Program-made: the position numbers and the translations under genes | Source: Desulfovibrio piger | GTDB taxonomy: Bacteria > Desulfobacterota > Desulfovibrionia > Desulfovibrionales > Desulfovibrionaceae | Reading direction: 5' to 3' | Assembly: GCF_012843875.1 (NCBI RefSeq) | Contig: NZ_JABAFY010000021.1 | Span: 1-40,570, forward strand | DNA: 40,570 bases | The notes under the pieces: generated by a model | The model's input: the letters and a program-made list of their open reading frames with translations, nothing else | The model's database searches: none | What the model was told of the DNA's origin: nothing | Shown: piece after piece, positions 32,523 to 39,872 of the stretch | Position numbering within the stretch: the stretch's first letter is position 1 | How the letters are laid out: each line of letters starts with the position of its first letter

Positions 32523-33128
32523 ATGAATCTGGAAAGTCTGCGTCGCCGCCTGAGCAGCGACGAAATCAACGCCCTGCCCCTGTGCCATTACAAAGGGCCC
32601 ATCCATCTGGTGCGCAGCCTGGAAGACTGGGAAAAAGCCCTGCCGGATCTGCAGCAGGAACAGGTGCTGGGCTTCGACACCGAGACCCGTCCTTCCTTCC
32701 GCAAGGGCCGGGTCAACCCCCCTTCCCTGGTGCAGCTGGCCACGGCCCGGGCCGTGTATCTGGTGCAGCTTTCCTGGTGGCCTTTCGGGCCCGAACTGGC
32801 GGGCCTGCTGGCCGACCCCGCGGTCATCAAGGCCGGGGTGGCCATCGGCGACGACATGCGCGAGCTGGCCCGTCTGTGTCCTTTCAAGCCTGCGGGCATG
32901 GTGGATCTGGGCATGGTGGCCCGGGCCCATCAGCTGACCACGCAGGGCCTGCGCACCCTGGCCGCCAACCTGTTCGGGCAGCGCATCTCCAAGGGGCCCC
33001 AGTGTTCCAACTGGAGCGTCATGGAGCTGAGCAAGCGCCAGGTCATCTACGCTGCCACCGATGCCTGGATCGGCCGCGCCATCTACCTCAGGATGCGCGA
33101 ACTGGGCATGACCGGAGAAGCGGCGTGA
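32523..33128 (+). CDS. RNase D-like 3'-5' exonuclease domain protein
   Basis: A 201-residue DEDD-family exonuclease. Exo I is LGFDTETRP (about 49-57), Exo II is AGVAIGDDMREL (about 98-109), and Exo III is YAATDAWIGRAIYL (about 176-189), so all catalytic acidic residues are present. It lacks the HRDC domains of RNase D and resembles stand-alone proteins of this domain. A role in tRNA or small RNA 3' trimming is likely given neighbours rnpA and mnmE. ATG 32523 has a poor ribosome binding site. Its stop overlaps the next gene's GTG by 4 bases (GTGA), indicating coupled translation. Confidence 0.88.
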   Translation: MNLESLRRRLSSDEINALPLCHYKGPIHLVRSLEDWEKALPDLQQEQVLGFDTETRPSFRKGRVNPPSLVQLATARAVYLVQLSWWPFGPELAGLLADPAVIKAGVAIGDDMRELARLCPFKPAGMVDLGMVARAHQLTTQGLRTLAANLFGQRISKGPQCSNWSVMELSKRQVIYAATDAWIGRAIYLRMRELGMTGEAA

Positions 33129-34318
33129 GCGTCCTCCTGCCCGCCCTTGGTCCCCGGCTGGTCTTCTTCACCGGTGGTACGGCCCTCAGGGGCCTGAGTC
33201 GCAGTCTTACCCGTTACACCCACAATTCCGTCCATCTGGTGACGCCCTTCGATTCGGGCGGCAGTTCCGCCGCCCTGCGCGAAGCTTTTGCCCTGCCCGC
33301 CGTGGGGGACATCCGCAATCGTCTGGCCGCCCTGGCAGACAGCATGATCCCGCAGAGCGTACTGGACTTCTGGGAGATGCGCCTGCCCGCGGAAGGTGAT
33401 TCCGAGGCCCTGCGCGCCCGTCTGCGCGCCATGGGCAGCGCCGGGCATCCCTGCTGGCGTCCCCTGCCGTCGGTCATGGCCGATGTGATGCGGGTGCATC
33501 TGGGCTATTTCCTGGAGCGCATGCCCGATGATTTCCGCCCCCAGAAAGCCAGCATGGGCAACCTGCTGCTTGCCGGGGGCTATCTGCATTTCCAGCGCAA
33601 TTTCACGCCGGTGCTGAGCCTGTTCAGCCGTCTTTTGCAGGTGCGCGGCGTGGTCCTGCCCATCGTCAATGCCTGTCTGCATCTGGCTGCCGAGCTGGCC
33701 GACGGCTCCGTCCTGGTGGGGCAGCACCATTTCTGTCGCCTGACCCAGCCGGTACGGCGCCTCTACCTCACGGTCCACGAACCGGGGCGCACTTCCACGG
33801 CCCTCACGCCCTGCCGTCCGCCCCTGTCGGCCACGGCGGCCACCTATCTGCAAAGCGCCGGGGCCATCTGCTATCCCATGGGCAGTTTCTACACCAGCGT
33901 GCTCTCCAATCTGCTGCCCGACGGCGTGGGCCGTGCCGTGGCCGCAGCGCGCTGCCCCAAGATCTACATCCCCAATTCCGGCAAGGATACCGAGGCCCAG
34001 GGCCTGACCCTCACCGCCCAGGTGGACATGCTGTTGCGCCACCTGCAGCAGGACGCGCCGCAGGCGGGCCCCGGCGACCTGCTGCATGCCGTGCTGCTGG
34101 ACAGTCGCCACGGCCGCTATCCCGGCGGCATCGAATGGAAGGAGCTGGAACGGCGCGGCATCGAGGTGGTGGACAGGGAGATGGTCTGCCCCGACGATCC
34201 GCAGCATCACGATCCCGAACGGGCCTCCGTGGCCCTGCTGGAACTGGTGGAAGAGCTGCGCGCCCGTGAGCGTGCCCCGGAAGCGGGGACGGCCGCGATC
34301 CCGGAAGAGGATGCCTGA
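33125..34318 (+). CDS. CofD/YvcK-family protein (GAK-type CofD-like)
   Basis: A 397-residue protein of the CofD/YvcK superfamily. Evident blocks are FFTGGTALRGLSRSL (14-28), HLVTPFDSGGSSAALREAF (37-55), VGDIRNRL (60-67), the GNLLLAGGYL block near 140-150 and YPMGSFYTSVLSNLLPDG near 255-272. CofD transfers a phospholactyl group in F420 synthesis; YvcK binds UDP-sugars and controls envelope growth. This protein resembles the CofD-like subgroup that NCBI family models link to a Desulfovibrio "GAK" cluster, but no ATP-grasp or HprK-like partner is visible here. Instead it lies between an RNase D-like and an RluA-like gene, overlapping both. The GTG at 33125 is used because upstream frame overlaps the RNase gene. 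Function unknown. Confidence 0.82.
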   Translation: MSVLLPALGPRLVFFTGGTALRGLSRSLTRYTHNSVHLVTPFDSGGSSAALREAFALPAVGDIRNRLAALADSMIPQSVLDFWEMRLPAEGDSEALRARLRAMGSAGHPCWRPLPSVMADVMRVHLGYFLERMPDDFRPQKASMGNLLLAGGYLHFQRNFTPVLSLFSRLLQVRGVVLPIVNACLHLAAELADGSVLVGQHHFCRLTQPVRRLYLTVHEPGRTSTALTPCRPPLSATAATYLQSAGAICYPMGSFYTSVLSNLLPDGVGRAVAAARCPKIYIPNSGKDTEAQGLTLTAQVDMLLRHLQQDAPQAGPGDLLHAVLLDSRHGRYPGGIEWKELERRGIEVVDREMVCPDDPQHHDPERASVALLELVEELRARERAPEAGTAAIPEEDA

Positions 34319-35358
34319 TGGACGCCCTGTACCAAGACTGTCATGTGGCCGATGCCGCCCTTGCCGGCCAGCGGCTGGACGCGGCCCTGGCCGTGGTACT
34401 GGAAGCCCTGGGCCAGCCTGTGCCCGGCCTGCGCGGCCGTCGGCGCCTGCTGGAAGAAGGGCGGGTGCGGGTCAACGGCCGTCAGGCCTCCGCCGCCTAC
34501 CGTGTCCGTCAGGGCGACAGCATCAGCCTTTCCCCGGCTCTCCCGGAAGTTTTTCCTGATCCTGCTGCCGGTGGAGAAGCTCCACGTGCGCTTTCCCGTC
34601 AGGGGCGCTGGCAGGCTTTTTTCAAACCCGCAGGCTGGCACAGCGTCAGTCTGGCCGGGGGCAGCGGCCGCAGCCTTGAGGCCGCCATCCCTTCGCTGTG
34701 GCCCGAGGGCGCCGTCCCTCCGGCCTGGGCCCTGCTGCAACGCCTGGATGCCCGGACGTCGGGTATCGTCTGTGCCGCCGTGGCGGATGATGCGGACGGC
34801 CTGGACGCCACGGTGCAGGATTTTCGCCAGGCCGAAGCCGGGGGGCGGTGCTGCAAAGGTTATCTGGCCCTGCTGTCCGGTTGTCTGGAGCAGGAGGCCT
34901 GCGTGCGCCGGGCCCTGGATATGGCGCAGCGCCGTGTGGTCCGTGTGCTGGATGCCGAGACCGCTGATGCCACCCGCTGGACCTGGTTCCGGCCCCTGTA
35001 CCGCTGGCAGGGCGAGTCCTGCCGTGATTTCGCCCGCGAACTGTGCCGACGCTTTTCTTTGTCCGTCCCCTCTTTGCCCGACAGTCTGACCCTGGCGGGC
35101 TGTACCATCCATCGGGGCGCCCGGCACCAGATCCGGGCCCATGCCGCCGCTCTGGGCCATGCCTTGTGGCTGGATGGCCTGTATGCTTCCTCCCTGCCGC
35201 AGTCCTCAGAAGACGGGCAGGGATATTTTTTTCTGCACCACGGCGCCTTGCATCTGTCGGAGGCCCGCTGGCTGCTGCCGCCTGCCTGGCTGCCGGAAGG
35301 GGAAATCGCAGCCGCAGGCCGGAAATGGCTTGAAAACGATTTCATGGACACCGTATAA
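34318..35358 (+). CDS. RluA-family RNA pseudouridine synthase
   Basis: A 346-residue protein. An S4 RNA-binding domain occupies about 15-75 (RRRLLEEGRVRVNGRQ...YRVRQGDSI); the catalytic domain contains the RluA motif LLQRLDARTSG (139-149) with the catalytic Asp at 144, YLALLSGCLE near 185, and IHRGARHQIRAHAAALGHAL near 265-285. It should convert U to pseudouridine in rRNA or tRNA, but which site cannot be told. The usual H-R-L-D is Q-R-L-D here. The ATG overlaps the previous stop (TGATG). A sigma70 promoter for the downstream phosphate genes lies inside its last codons. Confidence 0.88.
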   Translation: MDALYQDCHVADAALAGQRLDAALAVVLEALGQPVPGLRGRRRLLEEGRVRVNGRQASAAYRVRQGDSISLSPALPEVFPDPAAGGEAPRALSRQGRWQAFFKPAGWHSVSLAGGSGRSLEAAIPSLWPEGAVPPAWALLQRLDARTSGIVCAAVADDADGLDATVQDFRQAEAGGRCCKGYLALLSGCLEQEACVRRALDMAQRRVVRVLDAETADATRWTWFRPLYRWQGESCRDFARELCRRFSLSVPSLPDSLTLAGCTIHRGARHQIRAHAAALGHALWLDGLYASSLPQSSEDGQGYFFLHHGALHLSEARWLLPPAWLPEGEIAAAGRKWLENDFMDTV

Positions 35359-35359
35359 T
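35330..35359 (+). promoter_or_regulatory. Sigma70 promoter of the DUF47-pit operon
   Basis: TTGAAA (35330-35335) and a perfect TATAAT (35354-35359), 18 bases apart, overlap the end of the pseudouridine synthase gene. The transcript would start near 35366 and have a 180-base leader with a CGCCCGG/CCGGGCG hairpin (35414-35438). I see no convincing PhoB box. Confidence 0.65.
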
Positions 35360-35548
35360 CACTGCAAAGATAATAAACAGATATCATTATCTATTGTAAT
35401 AAAAGGCGGTACCCGCCCGGAAACACGCATACCGGGCGTACACGATAAGGAATGAAGTCAGGGGATCCCGGTAATACATCCCTTTCGGCCGTTTGCCGCA
35501 GGGGCAGGGGACCCCGTCCAGGGATCTTTCACATCAAGAGGAGGGCGC

Positions 35549-36178
35549 ATGTTCGCATCCCTGCTTCCCAAGTCCGCTCCGTTCTTTGAAATGCTGCTGG
35601 AGCAAAACAGCCATTTGCGCCACATGTCGCGACTGTTGCTCGCCATGCTGGAGGACCTGTCCAAGATGGACGAGGCCCACAAGAAGATCGCCCTGATCGA
35701 GGAAGAGGCGGACAAACTCCATGTGCGCATCATCCGCGACCTGTCGCAGACCTTCATCACGCCCATCGACCGTGAGGACATCCTGCGCATCAACCAGGAA
35801 CAGGAAGAGGCTCTGGACGGCCTGCACACCCTGAGCACCCGTCTGCACATCTTCGAGTTCCCCACCATGCGCTTCCCCGCCGTGCAGCTGGTGCGCACCA
35901 TCTGCTCCATGCTGGAGCTGACCGGCGAGATGCTGGACGGCCTGACCCGGCGTGAGGACTGCCACAAGACGCGTGCCTTCCGCTACCTGCGCGGCGAGTG
36001 CGACATGCTGCTGGCCGTGGGACTGGCCGAGCTCATGGACGACCAGCAGGAGATCACCCCCGCCCGGCTCATGAACATCATGAAGTGGAGCCAGGCTTAC
36101 GACCGCATCAGCATGCTTCTGGAAAACGTCAATAATCTGGCTGAAACCATCGAAGAAGCGGTGCTGAAGAATGTTTGA
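35549..36178 (+). CDS. DUF47 (PhoU-like) Pit accessory protein
   Basis: A 209-residue all-helical protein of the DUF47/PhoU-div family. Visible are the EEEADKLHVRIIRDLSQTFITPIDREDI block (about 50-77), the equivalent second repeat (about 130-190) and several Glu/Asp residues that bind metals in PhoU-like folds. These proteins partner with Pit transporters and tune phosphate uptake. The coding region overlaps pit by 8 bases, so the two are co-translated. GAGGAGGGCGC precedes ATG 35549. Confidence 0.93.
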   Translation: MFASLLPKSAPFFEMLLEQNSHLRHMSRLLLAMLEDLSKMDEAHKKIALIEEEADKLHVRIIRDLSQTFITPIDREDILRINQEQEEALDGLHTLSTRLHIFEFPTMRFPAVQLVRTICSMLELTGEMLDGLTRREDCHKTRAFRYLRGECDMLLAVGLAELMDDQQEITPARLMNIMKWSQAYDRISMLLENVNNLAETIEEAVLKNV

Positions 36179-37175
36179 GATCCCTCTCCTGCTCATTCTG
36201 ATCGTCCTTGTCGCCCTGGTATTCGACTTTACCAACGGCGCGCACGACTGCGCCAATGCCATCGCCACCGTGGTCTCCACCAAGGTGGTGACGCCCCGCT
36301 TTGCCGTGGGCATGGCGGCCGCCCTCAACCTGGCCGGGGCCCTGCTGGGCACCGAGGTGGCCAAGACCCTCGGGGCGGGCCTCGTCCTGCCCGAAGTGGT
36401 CCAGGGCAGCCATATCCTCGTGCTGGCGGCCCTGCTGGGCGCCATCTTCTGGAACTGCCTCACCTGGTATTTCGGCATCCCCTCGTCGTCCTCCCATGCG
36501 CTCATCGGCGGCCTGGTGGGTGCTGCCCTGGCCCATGCCGGGCCCGATGCCCTCAATTTTGCCGGTATCGTCAACAAGGTGCTGCTGCCGCTGGTGCTCT
36601 CGCCGCTGGCGGGCTTTGGGGTGGGCTTCCTCATCATGTGGCTCATCTACTGGATCTTCGCGCGGGTCATGCGCAGCAAGGTCAACCGCATCTTCCGCAA
36701 GATGCAGCTGGTGTCCGCGGCCTTCATGGCCACCAGCCACGGCCTCAATGACGCCCAGAAGACCATGGGCATCATCACCCTGGCCCTGTTCATCTTCGGC
36801 GAGATCGACGAAGTGGCCGTGCCCCTGTGGGTCAAGCTGGCCTGCGCCATGGCCATGGCCGCCGGTACGGCCATCGGCGGCTGGAAGATCGTCAAGACCA
36901 TGGGCCACCGCATCTTCAAGCTGGAGCCCGTGCACGGCTTTGCCGCCGAGACCTCGGCCGCTCTGGTCATCTCCGGGGCATCCGTGCTGGGCGCTCCCGT
37001 GAGCACCACGCACACCATCTCGGCCTGCATCTTCGGTGTGGGTTCCACCAAGCGCCTTTCCGCCGTGCGCTGGACCGTGGCCGGACAGCTGGTCACGGCC
37101 TGGGTGCTGACCCTGCCCGCTGCGGCTACCGTGGGCTTCTGTTCCTACTGGTTGCTGCATCTGATCTGGAACTAA
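36171..37175 (+). CDS. pit: Low-affinity inorganic phosphate transporter Pit
   Basis: A 334-residue PiT-family permease with about ten hydrophobic segments. The two inverted signature motifs are present: FTNGAHDCANAIATVVST near 20-37 and HGLNDAQKTMGIITLAL near 190-206; the second half shows GASVLGAPVSTTHTISACIFGVGSTKR near 265-290. It imports phosphate (as metal-phosphate) with protons or sodium. The first signature reads GAHD rather than the common GAND. Preceded and overlapped by its DUF47 partner, followed by a bidirectional terminator. Confidence 0.94.
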   Translation: MFEIPLLLILIVLVALVFDFTNGAHDCANAIATVVSTKVVTPRFAVGMAAALNLAGALLGTEVAKTLGAGLVLPEVVQGSHILVLAALLGAIFWNCLTWYFGIPSSSSHALIGGLVGAALAHAGPDALNFAGIVNKVLLPLVLSPLAGFGVGFLIMWLIYWIFARVMRSKVNRIFRKMQLVSAAFMATSHGLNDAQKTMGIITLALFIFGEIDEVAVPLWVKLACAMAMAAGTAIGGWKIVKTMGHRIFKLEPVHGFAAETSAALVISGASVLGAPVSTTHTISACIFGVGSTKRLSAVRWTVAGQLVTAWVLTLPAAATVGFCSYWLLHLIWN

Positions 37176-37204
37176 GCGGATACCGCCCTGCGGGTCCGTT
37201 GCTG

Positions 37205-37243
37205 AAAAGCCCCGTGCTGTCGTCATGACGGCGCGGGGCTTTT
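37205..37243. terminator. Bidirectional terminator between pit and the EamA gene
   Basis: AAAAGCCCCG (37205-37214) and CGGGGCTTTT (37234-37243) with further pairing in between. It serves both convergent genes. Confidence 0.85.
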
Positions 37244-37290
37244 GGCTGTTCCGGGGCAGGGGGGTATCTCGGGGCGCGGCCCGGCTGCGG

Positions 37291-38184
37291 TCAGGCTTTT
37301 TTGCGGCGCAGGGGCAGGCGGCCTTCGGAGATGACCAGACCGAGGATGATGAGGGTCATGCCGGTAAGGGCCAGGCCGGTCAGGCGCTCGCCCAGCAAAA
37401 GGGTGGCGGTGATGACCGAGACCACGGGCACGGCGTAGATATAGACGCTGGTCTTGATGGCGCCCAGGATGCGGATGGTGAAATTCCAGGTGGCGAAGCA
37501 CAGGGCCGAGGCTCCCAGACCGAGGAAGAGCAGGTTGGCCAGCATCTCGGGCTGCGCCAGACGCTCCAGGCCCCAGCGGAAGCCGGACAGCGGCAGGGTT
37601 GGCAGCATGAAGAGCAGGCCCCAGCAGAAGATGCGGCGCGTCACTTGCAAGGTATTGTAGCCGTAGTCGCCTATCTTGCGGGTCAGGATGGAATAGAAGG
37701 CCCAGGTCAGGGCCGCCAGCAGGGCCAGGACATCGCCCAGCGGGTTGAGCCGGAGCACGGCATTGCTGTTGACGGCGATGCAGACGATGCCGGACATGGC
37801 GCAGACGAAGCCCACGAAAAAGCCGGGATGCAGGCTCTCGCCCAGGACGATGCGGGCCAGCAGGGCCGTCAAAAAGGGCGATATGCCCACCAGCACGCCC
37901 ACGTTGGACGCCGTGCTGTAGCTCAGGGCGATGTTCTCCAGCAAAAAGTAGAGGGTCACGCCGCACAGGCCCGCCAGGGCAAAGGTCACTTCCCGGCGCC
38001 GGTCACGCACATGCAGCAGGCGGGGGCAGGCCAGCAACAGGGCACAGGCCCCCAGCAAAAAGCGCAGGAAAAGGATCTCGATGGGCGCAAAGGCCTGCAG
38101 CAGCACCTTGGTGGAGGTGAAGGTGGCGCCCCAGATGAGGATGGTCAGGATGGCGGCCGCGTGGGCGGCAAAAGTGGGATTCAT
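37291..38184 (-). CDS. EamA/DMT-family transporter
   Basis: A 297-residue membrane protein with ten hydrophobic helices arranged as two EamA repeats (about 5-135 and 150-285). It begins MNPTFAAHAAAILTILIWGATFTSTKV, with the family's WGATF motif, and has the LGAIKTSVYIYAVPVVSVI block in the second repeat. Members export amino acids or other small metabolites; no substrate can be named. AAGGAGG precedes ATG 38184; the longer frame is out of use. The ddl terminator lies just upstream, so it has its own transcript or depends on read-through from ddl. Confidence 0.9.
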   Translation of the reverse strand: MNPTFAAHAAAILTILIWGATFTSTKVLLQAFAPIEILFLRFLLGACALLLACPRLLHVRDRRREVTFALAGLCGVTLYFLLENIALSYSTASNVGVLVGISPFLTALLARIVLGESLHPGFFVGFVCAMSGIVCIAVNSNAVLRLNPLGDVLALLAALTWAFYSILTRKIGDYGYNTLQVTRRIFCWGLLFMLPTLPLSGFRWGLERLAQPEMLANLLFLGLGASALCFATWNFTIRILGAIKTSVYIYAVPVVSVITATLLLGERLTGLALTGMTLIILGLVISEGRLPLRRKKA

Positions 38185-38256
38185 GGGGCTGCCTCCTTGG
38201 GCAGACGTGCGCCGGGGCGCTCGGAACGGGGCCGCTCCCGGCACGGGCCGGAAACG

Positions 38257-38285
38257 AAAAAGCGCGCTGCCCGGGGACAGCGCGC
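38257..38285 (-). terminator. Rho-independent terminator of ddl
   Basis: GCGCGCTG (38262-38269) and CAGCGCGC (38278-38285) with, on the minus strand, T5 after the stem. It lies 27 bases beyond the ddl stop. Confidence 0.88.
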
Positions 38286-38311
38286 CTGAAGGCAAACGGA
38301 AGGGGCAGGGA

Positions 38312-39226
38312 TCAGGCTTTGGCGTGCTGTTCCATGCCCAGCTCGATGAGTTTTTCCAGCAGCTGGCCAAAATCCATGCCCAGCTGGGCGGCCTCCTGCG
38401 GCACGAGACTGGTGGGCGTCATGCCGGGCAGGGTGTTGACCTCCAGCAGGTGCAGGCTGTCGTCGGGGCCGAGGATGAAGTCGGCGCGGCTGTAGCCCTT
38501 GAGGCCCAGGGCCTTGTGGGCGGCCAGGGCCAGGCGCTGCACCTCGGCGGTGACGGCCGGGGAAACGGGCGCGGGGCAGAGCTCGCGCGCGCCGCCGCTG
38601 GCGTACTTGCTCTCGTAGTCGAAGTAGTCGCCCGCCACGGGCTCGATGAGGATGGGCGGCATGGCTTCCTCGCCCAGGATGCCGCAGGTGATCTCCTTGC
38701 CGGGCAGCTGGGGTTCGATGAGCACACCTTCACCGGCGGCGAAGATCTCGTCCATGAGGGCATCCAGTTCCTGCCGGTTGGTGGCACGGCCCAGACGCAG
38801 GGAAGAACCGCCCGTGGTGGTCTTGACGAAGAGCGGCCAGGGCAGGCGCGGTTCCCAGCCTTCGGCGGGACGCACGGGCAGGAATTCCCAGTCGGCCGTG
38901 GGCAGGCCGGCCATGCGGAAGATCTGCTTGGCGGCGGCCTTGTTCAGGGCCAGGAAGGAACCGGAAGGCCCGGAGCCCTGGTAGGGACAGCCGGCCTTTT
39001 CCAGCATGGCCTGCACCAGACCGTCCTCGCCCGGCGAACCGTGCAGGTTGATGAGGGCAAAGTCATGCTGCCGGGCGGTCTCCAGCAGCTCGTCGAAATT
39101 TTCCAGCAGGTCGAAGAAGGTCACGGCGTGACCGCGTTTGAGCAGGGCTTCCTGCATGCCGCGGGCACCGGTCAGGGAGACCTCACGCTCGCTGGACCAG
39201 CCGCCCGCTATCAAAAGAATCTTCAT
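38312..39226 (-). CDS. ddl: D-alanine-D-alanine ligase
   Basis: A 304-residue ATP-grasp enzyme joining two D-Ala for the peptidoglycan stem peptide. It begins MKILLIAGGWSSEREVSLTG, with the N-terminal Ddl motif, and shows LHGSPGEDG (about 79-87), PLFVKTTTGGSSLRLGRA (about 150-167), the E-x-x-L-P-G-K-E-I-T motif near 190 and SRADFILG...LHLLEVNTLPGMTPTSLVP near 240-268. The usual PA...GSSxG ATP loop is TTTGGSSLRLG, a common variant. Its start overlaps the end of the HD gene by 44 bases. Firm identification. Confidence 0.94.
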   Translation of the reverse strand: MKILLIAGGWSSEREVSLTGARGMQEALLKRGHAVTFFDLLENFDELLETARQHDFALINLHGSPGEDGLVQAMLEKAGCPYQGSGPSGSFLALNKAAAKQIFRMAGLPTADWEFLPVRPAEGWEPRLPWPLFVKTTTGGSSLRLGRATNRQELDALMDEIFAAGEGVLIEPQLPGKEITCGILGEEAMPPILIEPVAGDYFDYESKYASGGARELCPAPVSPAVTAEVQRLALAAHKALGLKGYSRADFILGPDDSLHLLEVNTLPGMTPTSLVPQEAAQLGMDFGQLLEKLIELGMEQHAKA

Positions 39227-39872
39227 GGATGGCATACCCCAGATGCGCCTCGAAGGCGCGTTCGATACATTCGCCCTGCTGCCACGAAAGGCGGATGCCC
39301 TTGCGGGCCTTTTCCGTATGGCCGTAACGCACCAGCAGGTCTTCATAGCGCTGGCGCAGGGGCACGCACTGGTCGTGCTTGACCCGCTTGTCAGCGTAGA
39401 TCACGAAAAACGGGATGGAGAACAGGCGCTCGGGCTCCTGCTCCGGGACGGCCCAGGGCCAGTGGACGTGCAGCAGCACGCCCTGCGCCAAGGCATGGTT
39501 GCGGGTCTCGGTCACCACCCAGCTGGCCCCCAGCTGGGCATGGCTGCCGCCGTGCAGGACGCTGTAGGTCTTGGCGATGTCGTGCAGCATGGCGCTGGCG
39601 CGCACAGCGGCCACATTGACCGGGAACCCGGCCGCGCGGGCCCGCTGGGCCAGCTCGGTGGCGATATGGGCCACCATGCGCGAATGGGCGCGGATATTGT
39701 CCAGCATGCCATATTTGTCCCAAAGGGCCATGCAGGCGGCATCGTCGGGGATGCTGCCCTGCGTGGGGGACTCCAGGGCCGGTTCGGGCAGGCAGGCCAG
39801 CGGGTGCACCAGAGGCCATTCGCCGTTTTCCGGCGTGCCGATGACGGGAGTGGATGTGGTGAAGATGGACAT
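39183..39872 (-). CDS. HD-domain phosphohydrolase
   Basis: A 229-residue HD-domain protein. The metal ligands are visible as H63 in RAHSRMVAHIA, the H97-D98 pair in AMLHDIAKT, H111 in GGSHAQLGAS, and a later Asp in VIYADKRVKHD. This is the small HDIG-type group with nucleotide or phospho-monoester substrates; none can be assigned. The ATG at 39872 has only a weak ribosome binding site, but the family-like sequence starts soon after it. Its last 44 bases overlap ddl in another frame, so the two genes are probably co-transcribed with HD first. Confidence 0.85.
   Translation of the reverse strand: MSIFTTSTPVIGTPENGEWPLVHPLACLPEPALESPTQGSIPDDAACMALWDKYGMLDNIRAHSRMVAHIATELAQRARAAGFPVNVAAVRASAMLHDIAKTYSVLHGGSHAQLGASWVVTETRNHALAQGVLLHVHWPWAVPEQEPERLFSIPFFVIYADKRVKHDQCVPLRQRYEDLLVRYGHTEKARKGIRLSWQQGECIERAFEAHLGYAIHEDSFDSGRLVQRA

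Noticed and set aside
32468..33124. Upstream extension of the CofD-like frame to 616 residues
   Set aside because: The extra part overlaps the RNase D-like gene, is Pro/Arg/Gly-rich and out of family; the CofD fold begins at the GTG at 33125.
35366..35548. PhoB box or riboswitch in the DUF47-pit leader
   Set aside because: No direct repeats of the PhoB type and only one 7-bp hairpin; nothing beyond a plain leader can be supported.
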